A DNA stretch of 64,000 nucleotides. It comes from Ursidibacter maritimus (lineage in GTDB: Bacteria; Pseudomonadota; Gammaproteobacteria; Enterobacterales; Pasteurellaceae). Shown here in pieces: positions 1 to 9,094 of this stretch; the stretch's first letter is position 1; every line of letters begins with the position of its first letter. The translations under genes were made by a program, and so were the position numbers. The notes below the pieces were generated by a model that saw only the letters and a list, made by a program, of their open reading frames with translations, was not told where the DNA came from and searched no databases. The DNA lies in contig NZ_LEKN01000001.1 of the NCBI RefSeq assembly GCF_009761395.1, positions 186,001 through 250,000 on the forward strand, in the 5' to 3' direction.

Positions 1-421
1 GTGGCTCGGTACGAAATCGTTTTGCCCAATGTTGATCATTCAGCCAACGAGTCTGACGTTCCTGTTCACTTTGTAGCCCTATGTTAGCACCTTCTAACAC
101 CACACCTAGCAAGTTAGCCTGCTCTTGATGATGTAGATAATCTAATGCAATACGCCCGCCTAATGAGTAACCCACTAAGTAAAACGGCTCTTGAATAAGG
201 GTATTTAACGTGGAATAAAGTTGTTGACGAACATCGCTGAAACTACGGCAATCAATATGTTGGCTTTGATTATGGCAAGGAAGATCAAGCGTAAGCGGTC
301 GGATTTGTGGATTTTTTTGCAACAGGCAAATGACCTGTTGCCAATCTTGTTGAGAGCCGAGCAATCCGTGTAGGAAAACCAAAGGAATGCCCGAATCACG
401 ATGCCATTGGTAAGCTAACAT
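1..421 (-). CDS. menH: MenH, 2-succinyl-6-hydroxy-2,4-cyclohexadiene-1-carboxylate synthase (partial, runs off the window)
   Basis: Only the N-terminal 140 codons lie in the window. Reading the minus strand from the ATG at 421-419 gives an alpha/beta-hydrolase start, with the oxyanion-hole region PLVFLHGLLGS near residue 20 and the nucleophile elbow LVGYSLGG near residue 80. MenH removes pyruvate from the MenD product in menaquinone synthesis, in the cytoplasm. The start codon overlaps the menD stop in a TAATG arrangement, which suggests translational coupling. Family membership rests on the hydrolase motifs plus the position directly after menD; the serine of GYSLGG is visible, while the acid and histidine lie outside the window. 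Confidence 0.88.
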   Translation of the reverse strand, partial: MLAYQWHRDSGIPLVFLHGLLGSQQDWQQVICLLQKNPQIRPLTLDLPCHNQSQHIDCRSFSDVRQQLYSTLNTLIQEPFYLVGYSLGGRIALDYLHHQEQANLLGVVLEGANIGLQSEQERQTRWLNDQHWAKRFRTEP

Positions 422-2133
422 TAGTCAATAGAAGCTCGTGAGATTTGTTCGAGTAAGGCTTTATATAATGAGCTACCTTCCTGATCGTTCACTTTGATTT
501 CGACAATCGTTACACCTTTGCGAGCGTATGCTTGTTTGAGTTTGGTGGCGAGATCTGCCCAAGTGTAAGGGCGTAGATATTCTAAACCAAACATTGTGGC
601 AATTTGTGAGAATTCTAAATTGTGCGATAAACGGTAGTATTTTTCTTTTGCTTGAGCATCAACAGGTAGCATATCAAAAATTGCCCCACCGTTATTGTTA
701 ATCACAAATAAGAGTGTTGGTTGCGTAATATTGCGTAGCAATGCGATAGAGTTTAGATCGTGTAGGCAAGAAATATCACCAATAACCCCAACAGTTGGAG
801 CATTGCTACCTTTTGCAATACCTGCAATGGTCGCAATTAAGCCATCAATGCCACTTGCTCCACGATTAGTGTAAACAGGATAGCCCTCAGGTAATTTGCA
901 CAGTGCATCAACTAATCGTACAAATAAACTATTCCCTAAAAATAGGTTGCCATTTGGCGGCATTACTCGTTCAATATGGTGTGCTAATGAAGCCTCATTC
1001 AAATTACCGCCCACTTGTTGCTCAATAAAACCGGCACAGAATTGTGATAATGCCAATGGCTCAAGTAACCAAGGTTTTTGGCGAAGCGGTGGATGTACTC
1101 GTGTAAAATGATGAGCTTTGGCAACAAAACGAGTTTGCTGATGTGCATAAGGGTTTAGGTAATCTTGGGAGTTTTCAACTAACCAAAATTCGCCTTTAAA
1201 CGCATTGAGAAATTGGTTTACTCGTTTACTCACAATTTGCGAGCCAAATTGGATTACAATATCGGCTTGTAATAAACGCTGTTCGACAGTTTTATTTGAT
1301 AGCCAAATATCAGCAAATGGCAGACTTGCTTCAATACCTGATTGCACATCGCTGATTAAACACCAACCGAGCGTTTCCGCCCAAAGTTTCAAGCCCATTC
1401 CTTGCTCTAAAGGTAATTTACCTACAACAACCACACCACGTTTGGTTCGCCAATAATCCCAATTTTCGTGCATTAACACGTCTTGTTGAGTCGCCTGTTG
1501 GTCGATCCATTTTGTTTGGGGTTGGTTTAACCAACGTTGAATAGGTGCTAACCAAGGATCTTGCCCAATCGCATTTTCATCAGCATCATATAAAGGCTCT
1601 GCAAACGGTGCATTGATATGCACAACGCCCCCTTTTTCTACTTGTTGTGTGCAAGCCTGTTCAACCGTTGCAATTAACCAATTTGGGCTAAAATGAGAAG
1701 AAGGTTTTGGCAAATTCAAACTTGCCACAGGATATTGCCCGAAAATATGTTGCTGTTGAATTGCCTGATTTACACCACAACCAATTGATTCAGGCGGACG
1801 ATCTGCCGATAAGACGATCAATTTATGATGAGTAAGGCTCGCTTCAATCACTGCTGGGTAAAGGTTTGCCACCGCAGTACCAGAAGTGACAATAATCGCC
1901 ACAGGTGCTTGAGTTGCTTTCGCCACCCCTAACGCAAAAAAGCCTAAACCACGCTCATCAAAATGCGTATGGCATTCGGCTGCATTTTGTTGCTGTAATC
2001 TTACCGCTTCAAGTGTCAGCGGAGTAGAGCGAGAGCCAGGGGCAATACAAAAATGTTTTACGCCATAACGTAGTAGTGCATTAAGCACCACTCTCGCCCA
2101 AGAGCGATTAAAAGTACTGGTGTTGATCGTCAT
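421..2133 (-). CDS. menD: MenD, 2-succinyl-5-enolpyruvyl-6-hydroxy-3-cyclohexene-1-carboxylate synthase
   Basis: 570 aa, a thiamine-diphosphate enzyme that joins isochorismate and 2-oxoglutarate in menaquinone synthesis. The N-terminal pyrimidine-binding domain has APGSRSTPLT at about residue 32 and HFDERGLGFFALG near 58. The C-terminal ThDP/Mg domain carries GDISCLHDLNSIALL near residue 450, followed by NNNGGAIFDMLP. Length matches the family (about 550-570). It is the first gene of a menD-menH unit, and no terminator separates the two. Menaquinone genes fit a facultative anaerobe that respires with fumarate or nitrate. Confidence 0.97.
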   Translation of the reverse strand: MTINTSTFNRSWARVVLNALLRYGVKHFCIAPGSRSTPLTLEAVRLQQQNAAECHTHFDERGLGFFALGVAKATQAPVAIIVTSGTAVANLYPAVIEASLTHHKLIVLSADRPPESIGCGVNQAIQQQHIFGQYPVASLNLPKPSSHFSPNWLIATVEQACTQQVEKGGVVHINAPFAEPLYDADENAIGQDPWLAPIQRWLNQPQTKWIDQQATQQDVLMHENWDYWRTKRGVVVVGKLPLEQGMGLKLWAETLGWCLISDVQSGIEASLPFADIWLSNKTVEQRLLQADIVIQFGSQIVSKRVNQFLNAFKGEFWLVENSQDYLNPYAHQQTRFVAKAHHFTRVHPPLRQKPWLLEPLALSQFCAGFIEQQVGGNLNEASLAHHIERVMPPNGNLFLGNSLFVRLVDALCKLPEGYPVYTNRGASGIDGLIATIAGIAKGSNAPTVGVIGDISCLHDLNSIALLRNITQPTLLFVINNNGGAIFDMLPVDAQAKEKYYRLSHNLEFSQIATMFGLEYLRPYTWADLATKLKQAYARKGVTIVEIKVNDQEGSSLYKALLEQISRASID

Positions 2134-2259
2134 TCTTCTTCTCTTTGATGATAAATAAGCGCTCAGATTGTAGCAAAATTTTGCAATGTTATGTAGTGGC
2201 TACGTAATATGTAACAAGGCACTTCACTGTCGATTTCTATCGCTATGTTATAAAAAGAA

Positions 2260-2290
2260 GGAGATTTTGCAAAAATTTCTCAAAATCTCC
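2260..2290 (-). terminator. Rho-independent terminator of hemL
   Basis: A perfect 10-bp inverted repeat (GGAGATTTTG at 2260-2269 with CAAAATCTCC at 2281-2290, loop 11 nt) lies just past the hemL stop. Read on the minus strand it is followed by a T-rich stretch (TTCTTTTTATA). Confidence 0.7.
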
Positions 2291-2303
2291 CCGCTTGCTG
2301 TCG

Positions 2304-3587
2304 TTATTTCATTTCTGCAAAGGCTTGATCTGCCATTGCTAATGTGTAGGCGATGTCTTCATCACTGTGAGCAAGTGACATAAAGCCAGCTTCAAATGCA
2401 CTTGGTGCAAGATAAACACCTTTTTCTAACATTTTGTGGAAGAAGGTGTTGAAAGCATTAACATCACATTTCATTACATCTTGATAGCTTTCGATAGTTT
2501 GCTGTTCTGTAAAGAATAAACCGAACATACCGCCAACATATTGCACTGTTAGTGGAATATTGTGCTTGTCTGCAAGCGTTTTGAAACTTTCCGCAAGCGT
2601 TTTGGTTTTTTCGGCTAGTTTGGCTTCATTACCTGCTTTTGATAGCTCGGTTAAACAGGCTAAACCTGCTGACATTGCTATCGGGTTGCCTGAAAGTGTC
2701 CCCGCTTGGTACACTGGACCGGTTGGTGCAATATACTCCATAATTTCTTTTTTGCCACCAAATGCACCGACAGGCATACCGCCACCGATAATTTTACCTA
2801 AAGTAGTTAAGTCAGGCGTTACACCATAGTGTGCTTGAGCACCACCTAATGCCACACGAAACCCTGTCATTACTTCATCAATAATAAAGACAGTACCGTA
2901 TTCAGTGCATAGCTCACGCAAACCTTGTAAAAAACCATCTTTTGGTGGAATACAGTTCATATTACCAGCCACAGGCTCAATAATTAAACAGGCAATCTCA
3001 TTTGGGTATTGTTCAAAGGCTTGTTTGACGGAGTTTAAATTGTTGTATTCGCAAGTAATGGTATGTTTGGCGAAATCTTCAGGAACACCAGGAGAGCTTG
3101 GCTGACCGAGTGTTAATGCACCAGAGCCAGCTTTTACTAGTAGAGAGTCAGAATGACCGTGATAACAGCCTTCAAATTTAATAATTTTATCGCGTTTGGT
3201 ATAACCACGAGCAAGACGGATTGCGGACATGGTGGCTTCTGTACCAGAGCTGACCATTCTAACCATTTCAATAGATGGAACAAGTTTACATACTAATTCG
3301 GCTAATTCAATTTCAATAGCGGTTGGTGCGCCGAAACTTAGCCCATTTGGCACAGCTTCAAGTACCGCATTGATGATTGCAGGGTGATTGTGTCCTAACA
3401 CCATTGGGCCCCAAGATCCCACATAATCAATATAACGTTTACCTTCGCTATCGGTAATGTAAGCACCTTGTGCTTTTTCGATAAAAACAGGTGTTCCGCC
3501 GACGCCTTTAAAGGCTCGAACAGGCGAATTTACACCACCTGGGATTACTTTTTGGGCTTTTTCAAAGAGAGAGAGAGATGAAGTCAT
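2304..3587 (-). CDS. hemL: Glutamate-1-semialdehyde 2,1-aminomutase
   Basis: 427 aa, the usual length. This PLP enzyme makes 5-aminolevulinate by the C5 route to heme. The start [26 protein letters not shown] is typical. The glycine-rich [18 protein letters not shown] lies near residue 120, the EVMTGFRVA aspartate region near 245, and the PLP-binding lysine is in [18 protein letters not shown] near residue 266. The ATG is preceded by AAGGAATAACT. It sits as a single gene behind its own terminator. An endogenous heme pathway means this organism is probably not strictly heme-requiring, unlike H. influenzae; that is inference from one gene. Confidence 0.98.
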   Translation of the reverse strand: MTSSLSLFEKAQKVIPGGVNSPVRAFKGVGGTPVFIEKAQGAYITDSEGKRYIDYVGSWGPMVLGHNHPAIINAVLEAVPNGLSFGAPTAIEIELAELVCKLVPSIEMVRMVSSGTEATMSAIRLARGYTKRDKIIKFEGCYHGHSDSLLVKAGSGALTLGQPSSPGVPEDFAKHTITCEYNNLNSVKQAFEQYPNEIACLIIEPVAGNMNCIPPKDGFLQGLRELCTEYGTVFIIDEVMTGFRVALGGAQAHYGVTPDLTTLGKIIGGGMPVGAFGGKKEIMEYIAPTGPVYQAGTLSGNPIAMSAGLACLTELSKAGNEAKLAEKTKTLAESFKTLADKHNIPLTVQYVGGMFGLFFTEQQTIESYQDVMKCDVNAFNTFFHKMLEKGVYLAPSAFEAGFMSLAHSDEDIAYTLAMADQAFAEMK

Positions 3588-3708
3588 AGTTATTCCTTAA
3601 ATTTGAGTGAACTACCATAAGGCATGGATTGGGGTAATAATGTAGAAATTACTTATATTGTAACTGAAAATGTATAAGGTTTTTCTGTAGGTTTACGAAA
3701 AAATATAA

Positions 3709-4172
3709 GGATGGAGTAGATTAGTGCTAAATTTCACACCATTTTTTGGATATTAGTGGGCCAACGTTAGACTAAAATTTACATTCCTTCAAGAATAAAT
3801 GAAAGGTTTCTCGGTTTATTCCATTATATTTTCGAAGTACTCGCTTGGCCTTACTCCAAAAATTAAAATTCTCATATTCCATTGATATGATGTTCTTCTC
3901 TATAAGTGTCTCTGAATGGTTAATTTGCTCGTGATGAAATTCAACCACATTTTGGGCATCATCACTGTGATAAGTATACGTAGAATCTCCAACTATTCAG
4001 TTTCATTTTAATAACAAGGAGAAACGTTTAATCTTGGTATTTTCAACAACGACAGTAAATATTTTTCCTTATCGTTTTAAATACGAAAAAGAGAGGCTTA
4101 TTCTGCTTTGCCTGGTCATTTTTTTCTTTGGTGCTGAAGTAGACTAACATAACTGCTAATCTACTTCAGCCC
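3709..4172 (-). pseudogene. IS1016-like (IS1595 family) element, internally deleted and frameshifted, copy 1
   Basis: The region 3588-4218 holds no intact gene. Read on the minus strand from 4172, it starts with a terminal repeat (GGGCTGAAGTAGATTAG), continues through broken transposase coding that includes GKIFTVVVENTKI and later VVEFHHEQINHS and WSKAKRVLRKYNGINRETF, and ends at the opposite terminal repeat near 3709 (CTAATCTACTCCATCC). Stops and frameshifts interrupt it, and the middle of the transposase is missing. The C-terminal coding closely matches the better-preserved remnant at 7771-7995. Bases 3588-3708 hold nothing I recognise. Confidence 0.8.
4133..4170. repeat. Inverted repeat inside the left end of the IS1016-like copy 1
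   Basis: An 11-bp perfect inverted repeat (GCTGAAGTAGA at 4133-4143, TCTACTTCAGC at 4160-4170) with a 16-nt spacer. The right arm plus flank equals the IS terminal repeat, so the element end carries a second inverted copy of itself. The same architecture recurs at 51326-51359. Confidence 0.75.
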
Positions 4173-4218
4173 TTAATTAAATGCCAGGGAGGTATAAATT
4201 TTCAAAATTATCCTCAAG

Positions 4219-5169
4219 TTAGGCATCAATGCCTTCAAACAATAAGGTACTGAGATAACGCTCAGAAGCTGATGGCAAGATCACCACAACAGTTTTATCT
4301 GCAAATTCAGGTGATTTCGCTAAACGATCTGCTGCCGCTACTGCCGCACCTGATGAGATACCAACTAAGATCCCTTCTTCTGAAAGAACTCGGCGAGCAG
4401 TTTCAATCGCAGTTTCACTATCCACTTGCTCAACTCGGTCAATTAAGCTTAAATCCAAGTTCTTAGGAATAAAGCCTGCGCCGATACCTTGAATTTTATG
4501 TGGGCCTGGTTTAACTTCTTCGCCATTTAAAGTTTGTGTAATTACTGGAGATTCTTTCGGCTCAACAGCAACACTCACAATTTGTTTACCTTTTTGTTGT
4601 TTAATATAACGGCTAACCCCTGTAATAGTACCACCTGTACCAACACCAGCGACAAATACATCAATATTCCCTTCAGTTGCATCCCAAATTTCAGGGCCTG
4701 TTGTCTGTTCGTGAATAGCAGGGTTTGCAGGGTTCTCAAATTGTTTTAGCATCACATAACGGTTTGGTTCGCTTGCTAAAATCTCTTCTGCTTTAGCAAT
4801 CGCGCCTTTCATTCCTTTTGCACCTTCAGTTAGTACTAAGGTTGCTCCTAGACCACGTAATAAACGGCGGCGTTCAATACTCATTGTTTCAGGCATTGTT
4901 AGCGTTAATTTATACCCACGAGCAGCAGCTACATAGGCTAATGCAATCCCCGTATTACCACTTGTCGCATCAATAATTTCTTTATCTTTAGTTAAAATTC
5001 CATCTTTTTCTGCTTGCCACACCATATTCGCACCGATACGGCATTTCACGCTAAAACTTGGATTACGAGCTTCCACTTTTGCTAAAAGGTTACCGTTATG
5101 TCCGAAATTTTTTAAGCGAACAAGGGGAGTATTGCCAATAGTTTCTGAGTTATCTGCATAAATAGTCAT
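4219..5169 (-). CDS. cysK: Cysteine synthase A (O-acetylserine sulfhydrylase)
   Basis: 316 aa from [15 protein letters not shown], the usual CysK length. The reading frame is open further upstream, but AAGGA sits 7 nt before this ATG; a second ATG two codons earlier (5175) is almost on top of the ribosome site. PLP is held by Lys42 in [14 protein letters not shown], with the substrate loop [11 protein letters not shown] near residue 70 and the phosphate-binding GTGGTITGV near 175. It makes cysteine from O-acetylserine and sulfide. The gene is monocistronic and divergent from rna. I see no clear CysB site. Confidence 0.97.
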   Translation of the reverse strand: MTIYADNSETIGNTPLVRLKNFGHNGNLLAKVEARNPSFSVKCRIGANMVWQAEKDGILTKDKEIIDATSGNTGIALAYVAAARGYKLTLTMPETMSIERRRLLRGLGATLVLTEGAKGMKGAIAKAEEILASEPNRYVMLKQFENPANPAIHEQTTGPEIWDATEGNIDVFVAGVGTGGTITGVSRYIKQQKGKQIVSVAVEPKESPVITQTLNGEEVKPGPHKIQGIGAGFIPKNLDLSLIDRVEQVDSETAIETARRVLSEEGILVGISSGAAVAAADRLAKSPEFADKTVVVILPSASERYLSTLLFEGIDA

Positions 5170-5325
5170 GGTCATTTCCTTCTTTATTAAAGTGATGTTA
5201 ATTTTGACACAGAATACGGATTTCTTATGAAAAGTTAAGGAAACATTATGCATTTTATATAACCAAAGATAATAATAACTTAAAAATCAGACGTACTTTG
5301 CAAAATATTAGGCTAATCTTACCGC

Positions 5326-5353
5326 TTGCAAGGCGGTATCTTTTCGGTATAGT
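5326..5353 (+). promoter_or_regulatory. Candidate sigma-70 promoter for rna
   Basis: TTGCAA (5326-5331) and TATAGT (5348-5353) are separated by 16 bp, 30 bases before the rna ATG. The -35 hexamer overlaps an uptake-signal hairpin (ACCGCTTGCAAGGCGGT). Sequence match only. Confidence 0.4.
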
Positions 5354-5383
5354 AGGCATTTTATTACGCCTAATTTACTTCAA

Positions 5384-6112
5384 ATGAAAAAAACACAAAC
5401 CAATAAGAATCGTAAACTTAATCAGTTGATTTTTTTAATCATTATTGTCATTTTTGCCATCTTTACTTGGCGAAATAATGAGAAGAAATCTGTAACGCCT
5501 AGCCCCAATACGCAAACACAATCCCAACAACCATTACCTAACGATTTGGGGCAATATGATACCTTAATGGCAAATGATAATTTAGGGCAAAATCGTAACT
5601 CACCTGTTGATTACTATATGCTTGCTCTATCTTGGTCGCCTGAATTTTGCGATCTACAAAAACAGAAAAATAGCGGGAATGTTCCAAAACATTTGCAATA
5701 TCAATGTAATGATAAAGCTCAATTTGGCTGGGTTATCCACGGTTTATGGCCACAAAATGCACAAGCCAAATCACCTGCCGACCACCCTCGTTTTTGTAAA
5801 GGTGACTTAGCTCAATTACCTGAAACATTGATTAAACAGTATTTACCAGAATCTCCAGGCGCATCTCTTTTACAGGGGCAATGGGAAAAGCACGGTGCTT
5901 GCGCTTTTAATGATGCAGAAAGCTATTTTGCGAAACAACGTGAATTATTCCGTAGCTTAAACTTGCCTGCACAAGATTTATCACGTAAAGAATTATTCCA
6001 ATGGGTCAAAAAATATAACCCTCAGCTTAAAAATGCTTATTTAGGGGCAAGTAAAAATGAGCTATATATTTGTTATGATAAGCAATGGTCGGTAATGGAT
6101 TGCCCACGTTAA
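5384..6112 (+). CDS. rna: Ribonuclease T2 family enzyme (RNase I-like), membrane-anchored or exported
   Basis: 242 aa. An N-terminal hydrophobic segment ([15 protein letters not shown], about residues 15-29) acts as signal peptide or anchor and places the enzyme in the periplasm. Both catalytic signatures of the T2 family are present: [11 protein letters not shown] near residue 118 and [10 protein letters not shown] near residue 167, each with the active-site histidine. Six or more cysteines outside the leader suit disulfides. The stop overlaps the sprT start as TAATG, so the two are co-transcribed. It degrades RNA without strong base preference. The retained N-terminal membrane segment and Gln-rich linker (residues 40-52) differ from the cleaved E. 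coli Rna. Confidence 0.9.
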   Translation: MKKTQTNKNRKLNQLIFLIIIVIFAIFTWRNNEKKSVTPSPNTQTQSQQPLPNDLGQYDTLMANDNLGQNRNSPVDYYMLALSWSPEFCDLQKQKNSGNVPKHLQYQCNDKAQFGWVIHGLWPQNAQAKSPADHPRFCKGDLAQLPETLIKQYLPESPGASLLQGQWEKHGACAFNDAESYFAKQRELFRSLNLPAQDLSRKELFQWVKKYNPQLKNAYLGASKNELYICYDKQWSVMDCPR

Positions 6113-6615
6113 TGATCTCGATTCGCCATTTAAAAATGCAAGTCCAACGCCAGATAAAGCGAGATTTGGATAAGGCTAGTTGCTACTTCAATAAAAATTT
6201 CCTACTACCAACTGTCAATTATGATGTCAAAGGAATGAAAGCAGGCGTTGCCTATCTACAACAAAATGAGATCCGTCTAAATCCGATTTTGCTTCAAGAA
6301 AATGGCGAAACATTTATACAACAAGTTGTACCACACGAACTGGCACATTTAGTGGTTTATCAACAATTCGGGCGTGTTCAGCCTCACGGAAAAGAGTGGA
6401 AAATGGTAATGGAAACCGTATTAGGCGTCCCAGCAGAAACCTACCATTGCTTTGATACGGCTAGCGTACAAGGAGAACGATTTAACTATCGTTGTGAGTG
6501 CCAAACACATCAACTATCTGTCCGCCGACATAATGCAATCTTGCGGCAAAATCGCCAGTATTTGTGCCGAAAATGTAAGAAAGTGTTGGTTTTTGTCGGG
6601 CTATCAAGTAAGTAA
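6112..6615 (+). CDS. sprT: SprT-like zinc metalloprotease family protein
   Basis: 167 aa from [13 protein letters not shown] longer frame opens at 6085, but the ATG at 6112 overlaps the rna stop (TAATG) and gives the length of E. coli SprT (165 aa). The zinc-protease helix [16 protein letters not shown] (HExxH) lies near residue 75 with the following PHGKEW. A C-terminal zinc ribbon is formed by [13 protein letters not shown] and CRKC. The bacterial cellular role is poorly defined; the eukaryotic relative Spartan cuts DNA-protein crosslinks. Cytoplasmic. Confidence 0.93.
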   Translation: MISIRHLKMQVQRQIKRDLDKASCYFNKNFLLPTVNYDVKGMKAGVAYLQQNEIRLNPILLQENGETFIQQVVPHELAHLVVYQQFGRVQPHGKEWKMVMETVLGVPAETYHCFDTASVQGERFNYRCECQTHQLSVRRHNAILRQNRQYLCRKCKKVLVFVGLSSK

Positions 6616-6623
6616 AAATTAAA

Positions 6624-6648
6624 GGCATAACAGTATAGCTGTTATGCC
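6624..6648. terminator. Bidirectional terminator between sprT and purC
   Basis: A 10-bp perfect stem (GGCATAACAG / CTGTTATGCC) with a TATAG loop lies between the convergent genes. T-rich sequence follows on the minus strand (TTTAATTTTTAC) and a weaker one on the plus strand. Confidence 0.75.
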
Positions 6649-6662
6649 CTAACTTTATTGAT

Positions 6663-7520
6663 TTATTTAGTCAATAAATCCAACGCTTCTTGGTATTTTG
6701 CTACTGTCTTTTCAATCACATCAGCAGGCACTTTTGGAGCTGGTGCTTGTTTGTTCCAGCCACTATTCTCTAACCAATCACGCACAAATTGTTTGTCAAA
6801 TGATGGCGGATTTGTACCTTCTTGGTAAGTATCTACAGACCAAAAACGGCTAGAATCTGGCGTTAATACCTCATCCATTAACGTTAAAGTCCCATTTTCA
6901 TCTAAGCCAAATTCAAATTTGGTATCACAAATAATGATACCTTTCGTTAAAGCATATTCTGCTGCCTCAGTATAAAGTGCCAATGCTGCTTTTTTTACTT
7001 GCTCGGCAAGTTTAGCACCGATTTGACGCTCACATTCTTCATAGCTGATATTGATATCGTGGTCGCCAACTTCTGCTTTGCTCGATGGCGTAAAAATTGG
7101 TTGTGGTAATTTGCTTGCTTCAACTAGCCCTTCAGGTAGAGGCAATCCACAAATAGTACCTGTTTTTTTATAGTCTTTTAAGCCACTTCCCGTTAAATAA
7201 CCACGTACGATTGATTCAATTTTTACAGGTGTTAAACGCTTGCATACTACTGCTCTATGTTGAATTGCTTCCGCTTCTTCTTTTGGGAGCACATCAAAAA
7301 CAGAATCACCAGTAAAATGATTTGGCATAATATGTGAAAGTTTATTAAACCAGAAATTTGAAATCTGGGTAAGAATTTCGCCTTTACCTGGAATCGGATC
7401 ATCAAGAATAACGTCAAACGCAGATAAGCGGTCTGTTGCTACCATTAACATACGTTTATCATCAATCTCATATAGATCACGTACTTTTCCTGAATAGATT
7501 TTTTTAAGACTAATTTGCAT
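6663..7520 (-). CDS. purC: Phosphoribosylaminoimidazole-succinocarboxamide (SAICAR) synthase
   Basis: 285 aa, the longer PurC form found in H. influenzae, compared with about 237 aa in E. coli. It joins aspartate to CAIR in purine synthesis. Visible hallmarks: [15 protein letters not shown] at the start, [20 protein letters not shown] near residue 30, [13 protein letters not shown] near 100, and [12 protein letters not shown] followed by [12 protein letters not shown] near 200-230. A PurR-type palindrome lies about 50 bases upstream. It is monocistronic, ending at a shared terminator with sprT. Confidence 0.98.
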   Translation of the reverse strand: MQISLKKIYSGKVRDLYEIDDKRMLMVATDRLSAFDVILDDPIPGKGEILTQISNFWFNKLSHIMPNHFTGDSVFDVLPKEEAEAIQHRAVVCKRLTPVKIESIVRGYLTGSGLKDYKKTGTICGLPLPEGLVEASKLPQPIFTPSSKAEVGDHDINISYEECERQIGAKLAEQVKKAALALYTEAAEYALTKGIIICDTKFEFGLDENGTLTLMDEVLTPDSSRFWSVDTYQEGTNPPSFDKQFVRDWLENSGWNKQAPAPKVPADVIEKTVAKYQEALDLLTK

Positions 7521-7568
7521 AGGAGAATCCTGTAAGATAAATAGAAAACTGGCGAATTATATCAATTT

Positions 7569-7584
7569 AAGCAAACGTTTGCTA
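7569..7584. promoter_or_regulatory. PurR operator (PUR box) upstream of purC
   Basis: AAGCAAACGTTTGCTA contains the perfect palindrome GCAAACGTTTGC, the core of the enterobacterial PurR operator. It sits 49-64 bases upstream of the purC start, in the promoter region, and predicts purine-dependent repression. Confidence 0.8.
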
Positions 7585-7624
7585 TTTTATAGCAAGGAAT
7601 ATTGATGCTTTGTTTTAAATCTTA

Positions 7625-8022
7625 GAGAACTATATTAGATTAGCAAGTATGCTAGTCTAGTCAGATGAAGATGAGCACTTGAATTTTTTGTATTAAAAGT
7701 AACCGCTCGATCCGTCGCCTATGTATTTGGGATACCCCCCCAATTCTGCAGCACTATTTTATCCCTAGATGTGAGTGAATTTCATCACGAAAGAATTAAC
7801 CATTCTGAGATATTTGCCGAGCGAGAAAATCACATTAACGGAATTGAAAATTTTTGGAGTCAAGCCAAGCGAGTACTTCGAAAATATAATGGAATAAACC
7901 GAAAAAACTTTCCTTTATTCTTGAAGGTATGTGAATTTCGGTTTAATGTTGGAACACCTAAAATGCAGCTTAAAACCATTGCGGAAATGGTGTGAAATTT
8001 AGGGCTAATCCAATACAGTCCC
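7625..8022 (+). pseudogene. IS1016-like (IS1595 family) transposase remnant, copy 2
   Basis: This fills most of the 7521-8116 intergenic stretch. The left end resembles the terminal repeat (ACTATATTAGATTAGC, 7629 onward). Frameshifted N-terminal coding reads VLKVTARSVAYVFGIPP and then NSAALFYP, and jumps without the catalytic middle into LDVSEFHHERINHSEIFAE and HINGIENFWSQAKRVLRKYNGI. It ends at a terminal repeat (CTAATCCAATACAGTCCC, to 8022). About 75 C-terminal codons remain open (7771-7995). The HINGIENFW and F-L-KxCEFRFN motifs are typical of IS1016/ISXO2-type transposases. It cannot encode an active enzyme. Confidence 0.85.
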
Positions 8023-8053
8023 TTAAAATAAATTAACTAAAAATGGAAATAGA

Positions 8054-8097
8054 AAAGCGGTAAGATTCGCAAAATTTTTCACAAATCATACCGCTTT
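8054..8097 (-). terminator. secF terminator formed by an inverted pair of uptake signals
   Basis: AAAGCGGTA (8054-8062) pairs with TACCGCTTT (8089-8097) around a 26-nt AT-rich loop. It lies just past the secF stop. This is the family habit of using opposed uptake-signal cores as terminator stems. Confidence 0.6.
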
Positions 8098-8116
8098 ATA
8101 TCTATTTAATCGTTAT

Positions 8117-9085
8117 TTAGTAATCGACTAGTGATTGTTGATCAGCACCTTCTTTTTCTACAACTGGTTGAATCATATGTTCACGTTTCAAGCCAAGTTG
8201 CAACGCAACACCAATCGCAATGTAGATCGATGAGTAAGTACCAAAACCAATACCGATCAGTAATGCAAGTGAGAAACTATGCAATGTTGGACCACCTAGC
8301 CAGTAGAGTGCGAGCACAACAAATAACGTTGTGATCGATGTCATCAATGTACGAGAAAGTGTCTGGCTTAACGATATATCGACCACTTCTATTGAAGTTG
8401 AACGGCGAATTTTCGGGAAGTTTTCACGCACGCGGTCAAATACCACGATACTATCGTTTAATGAGTAACCAACCACCGATAAGATCGCAGCAACAAAGGT
8501 TAAGTCAATCTCAATTTGTAAGAATGAAAATACCCCGATAGTCACCATTACATCGTGGAAAAGGGCTAAAATCCCGCCCACTGCTAAACGCCATTCAAAA
8601 CGAATACCGACATAAAGTAATAACATTGCAAGCGTAGCTAAAGTCGCATAAATCGCCCCTTGCGTTAGCTCTTCCCCTACATTTGGACCGACAAACTCAA
8701 TACTTTGGATTTTTGCTCCAGCATCCAGTTCGTGATGGATTAAATCCATTACTTTATTACCTAATGTCATATCGCCAGCAGAGGCAGGCAGACGGATCAT
8801 TACATCTTTTTGCCCACCAAACGTTTGTACCAATGCACTTGGATAACCATTTTTATCCAACACATCACGCACTTTAGCTAAGTCCGCAGGTTGAGAAAAA
8901 TTGGTTTCAATAACTGTTCCGCCAGTAAAATCAAGCCCCCAGTTAAACCCTTTTGTTACTACCGTAAAAATACATAACCCCGTTACAATAATAGAGAACA
9001 GGAATGCAGCCATTCGGTATTTCATAAAAGGAACCAATCGATATGGTAGTTTAATTTCTACCTCTTTTTCTGTTTGTGCAGTCAT
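8117..9085 (-). CDS. secF: Protein translocase subunit SecF
   Basis: 322 aa. SecF works with SecD, YajC and SecYEG in the inner membrane, using the proton gradient to assist late export. It has an N-terminal membrane helix (about residues 27-45), the periplasmic domain starting at the GLDFTGGTVIE signature (near residue 50), and five further helices. VVGYSLNDSIVVFDRVREN (about residues 203-221) is the RND/SecF signature. It lies 9 nt after secD on the same strand, so it is part of yajC-secD-secF. Confidence 0.98.
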   Translation of the reverse strand: MTAQTEKEVEIKLPYRLVPFMKYRMAAFLFSIIVTGLCIFTVVTKGFNWGLDFTGGTVIETNFSQPADLAKVRDVLDKNGYPSALVQTFGGQKDVMIRLPASAGDMTLGNKVMDLIHHELDAGAKIQSIEFVGPNVGEELTQGAIYATLATLAMLLLYVGIRFEWRLAVGGILALFHDVMVTIGVFSFLQIEIDLTFVAAILSVVGYSLNDSIVVFDRVRENFPKIRRSTSIEVVDISLSQTLSRTLMTSITTLFVVLALYWLGGPTLHSFSLALLIGIGFGTYSSIYIAIGVALQLGLKREHMIQPVVEKEGADQQSLVDY

Positions 9086-9094
9086 TTGATTCCC

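Noticed and set aside
205-399. 64-codon minus-strand frame
   Set aside because: Overlaps menH in another frame; menH has hydrolase motifs and is coupled to menD.
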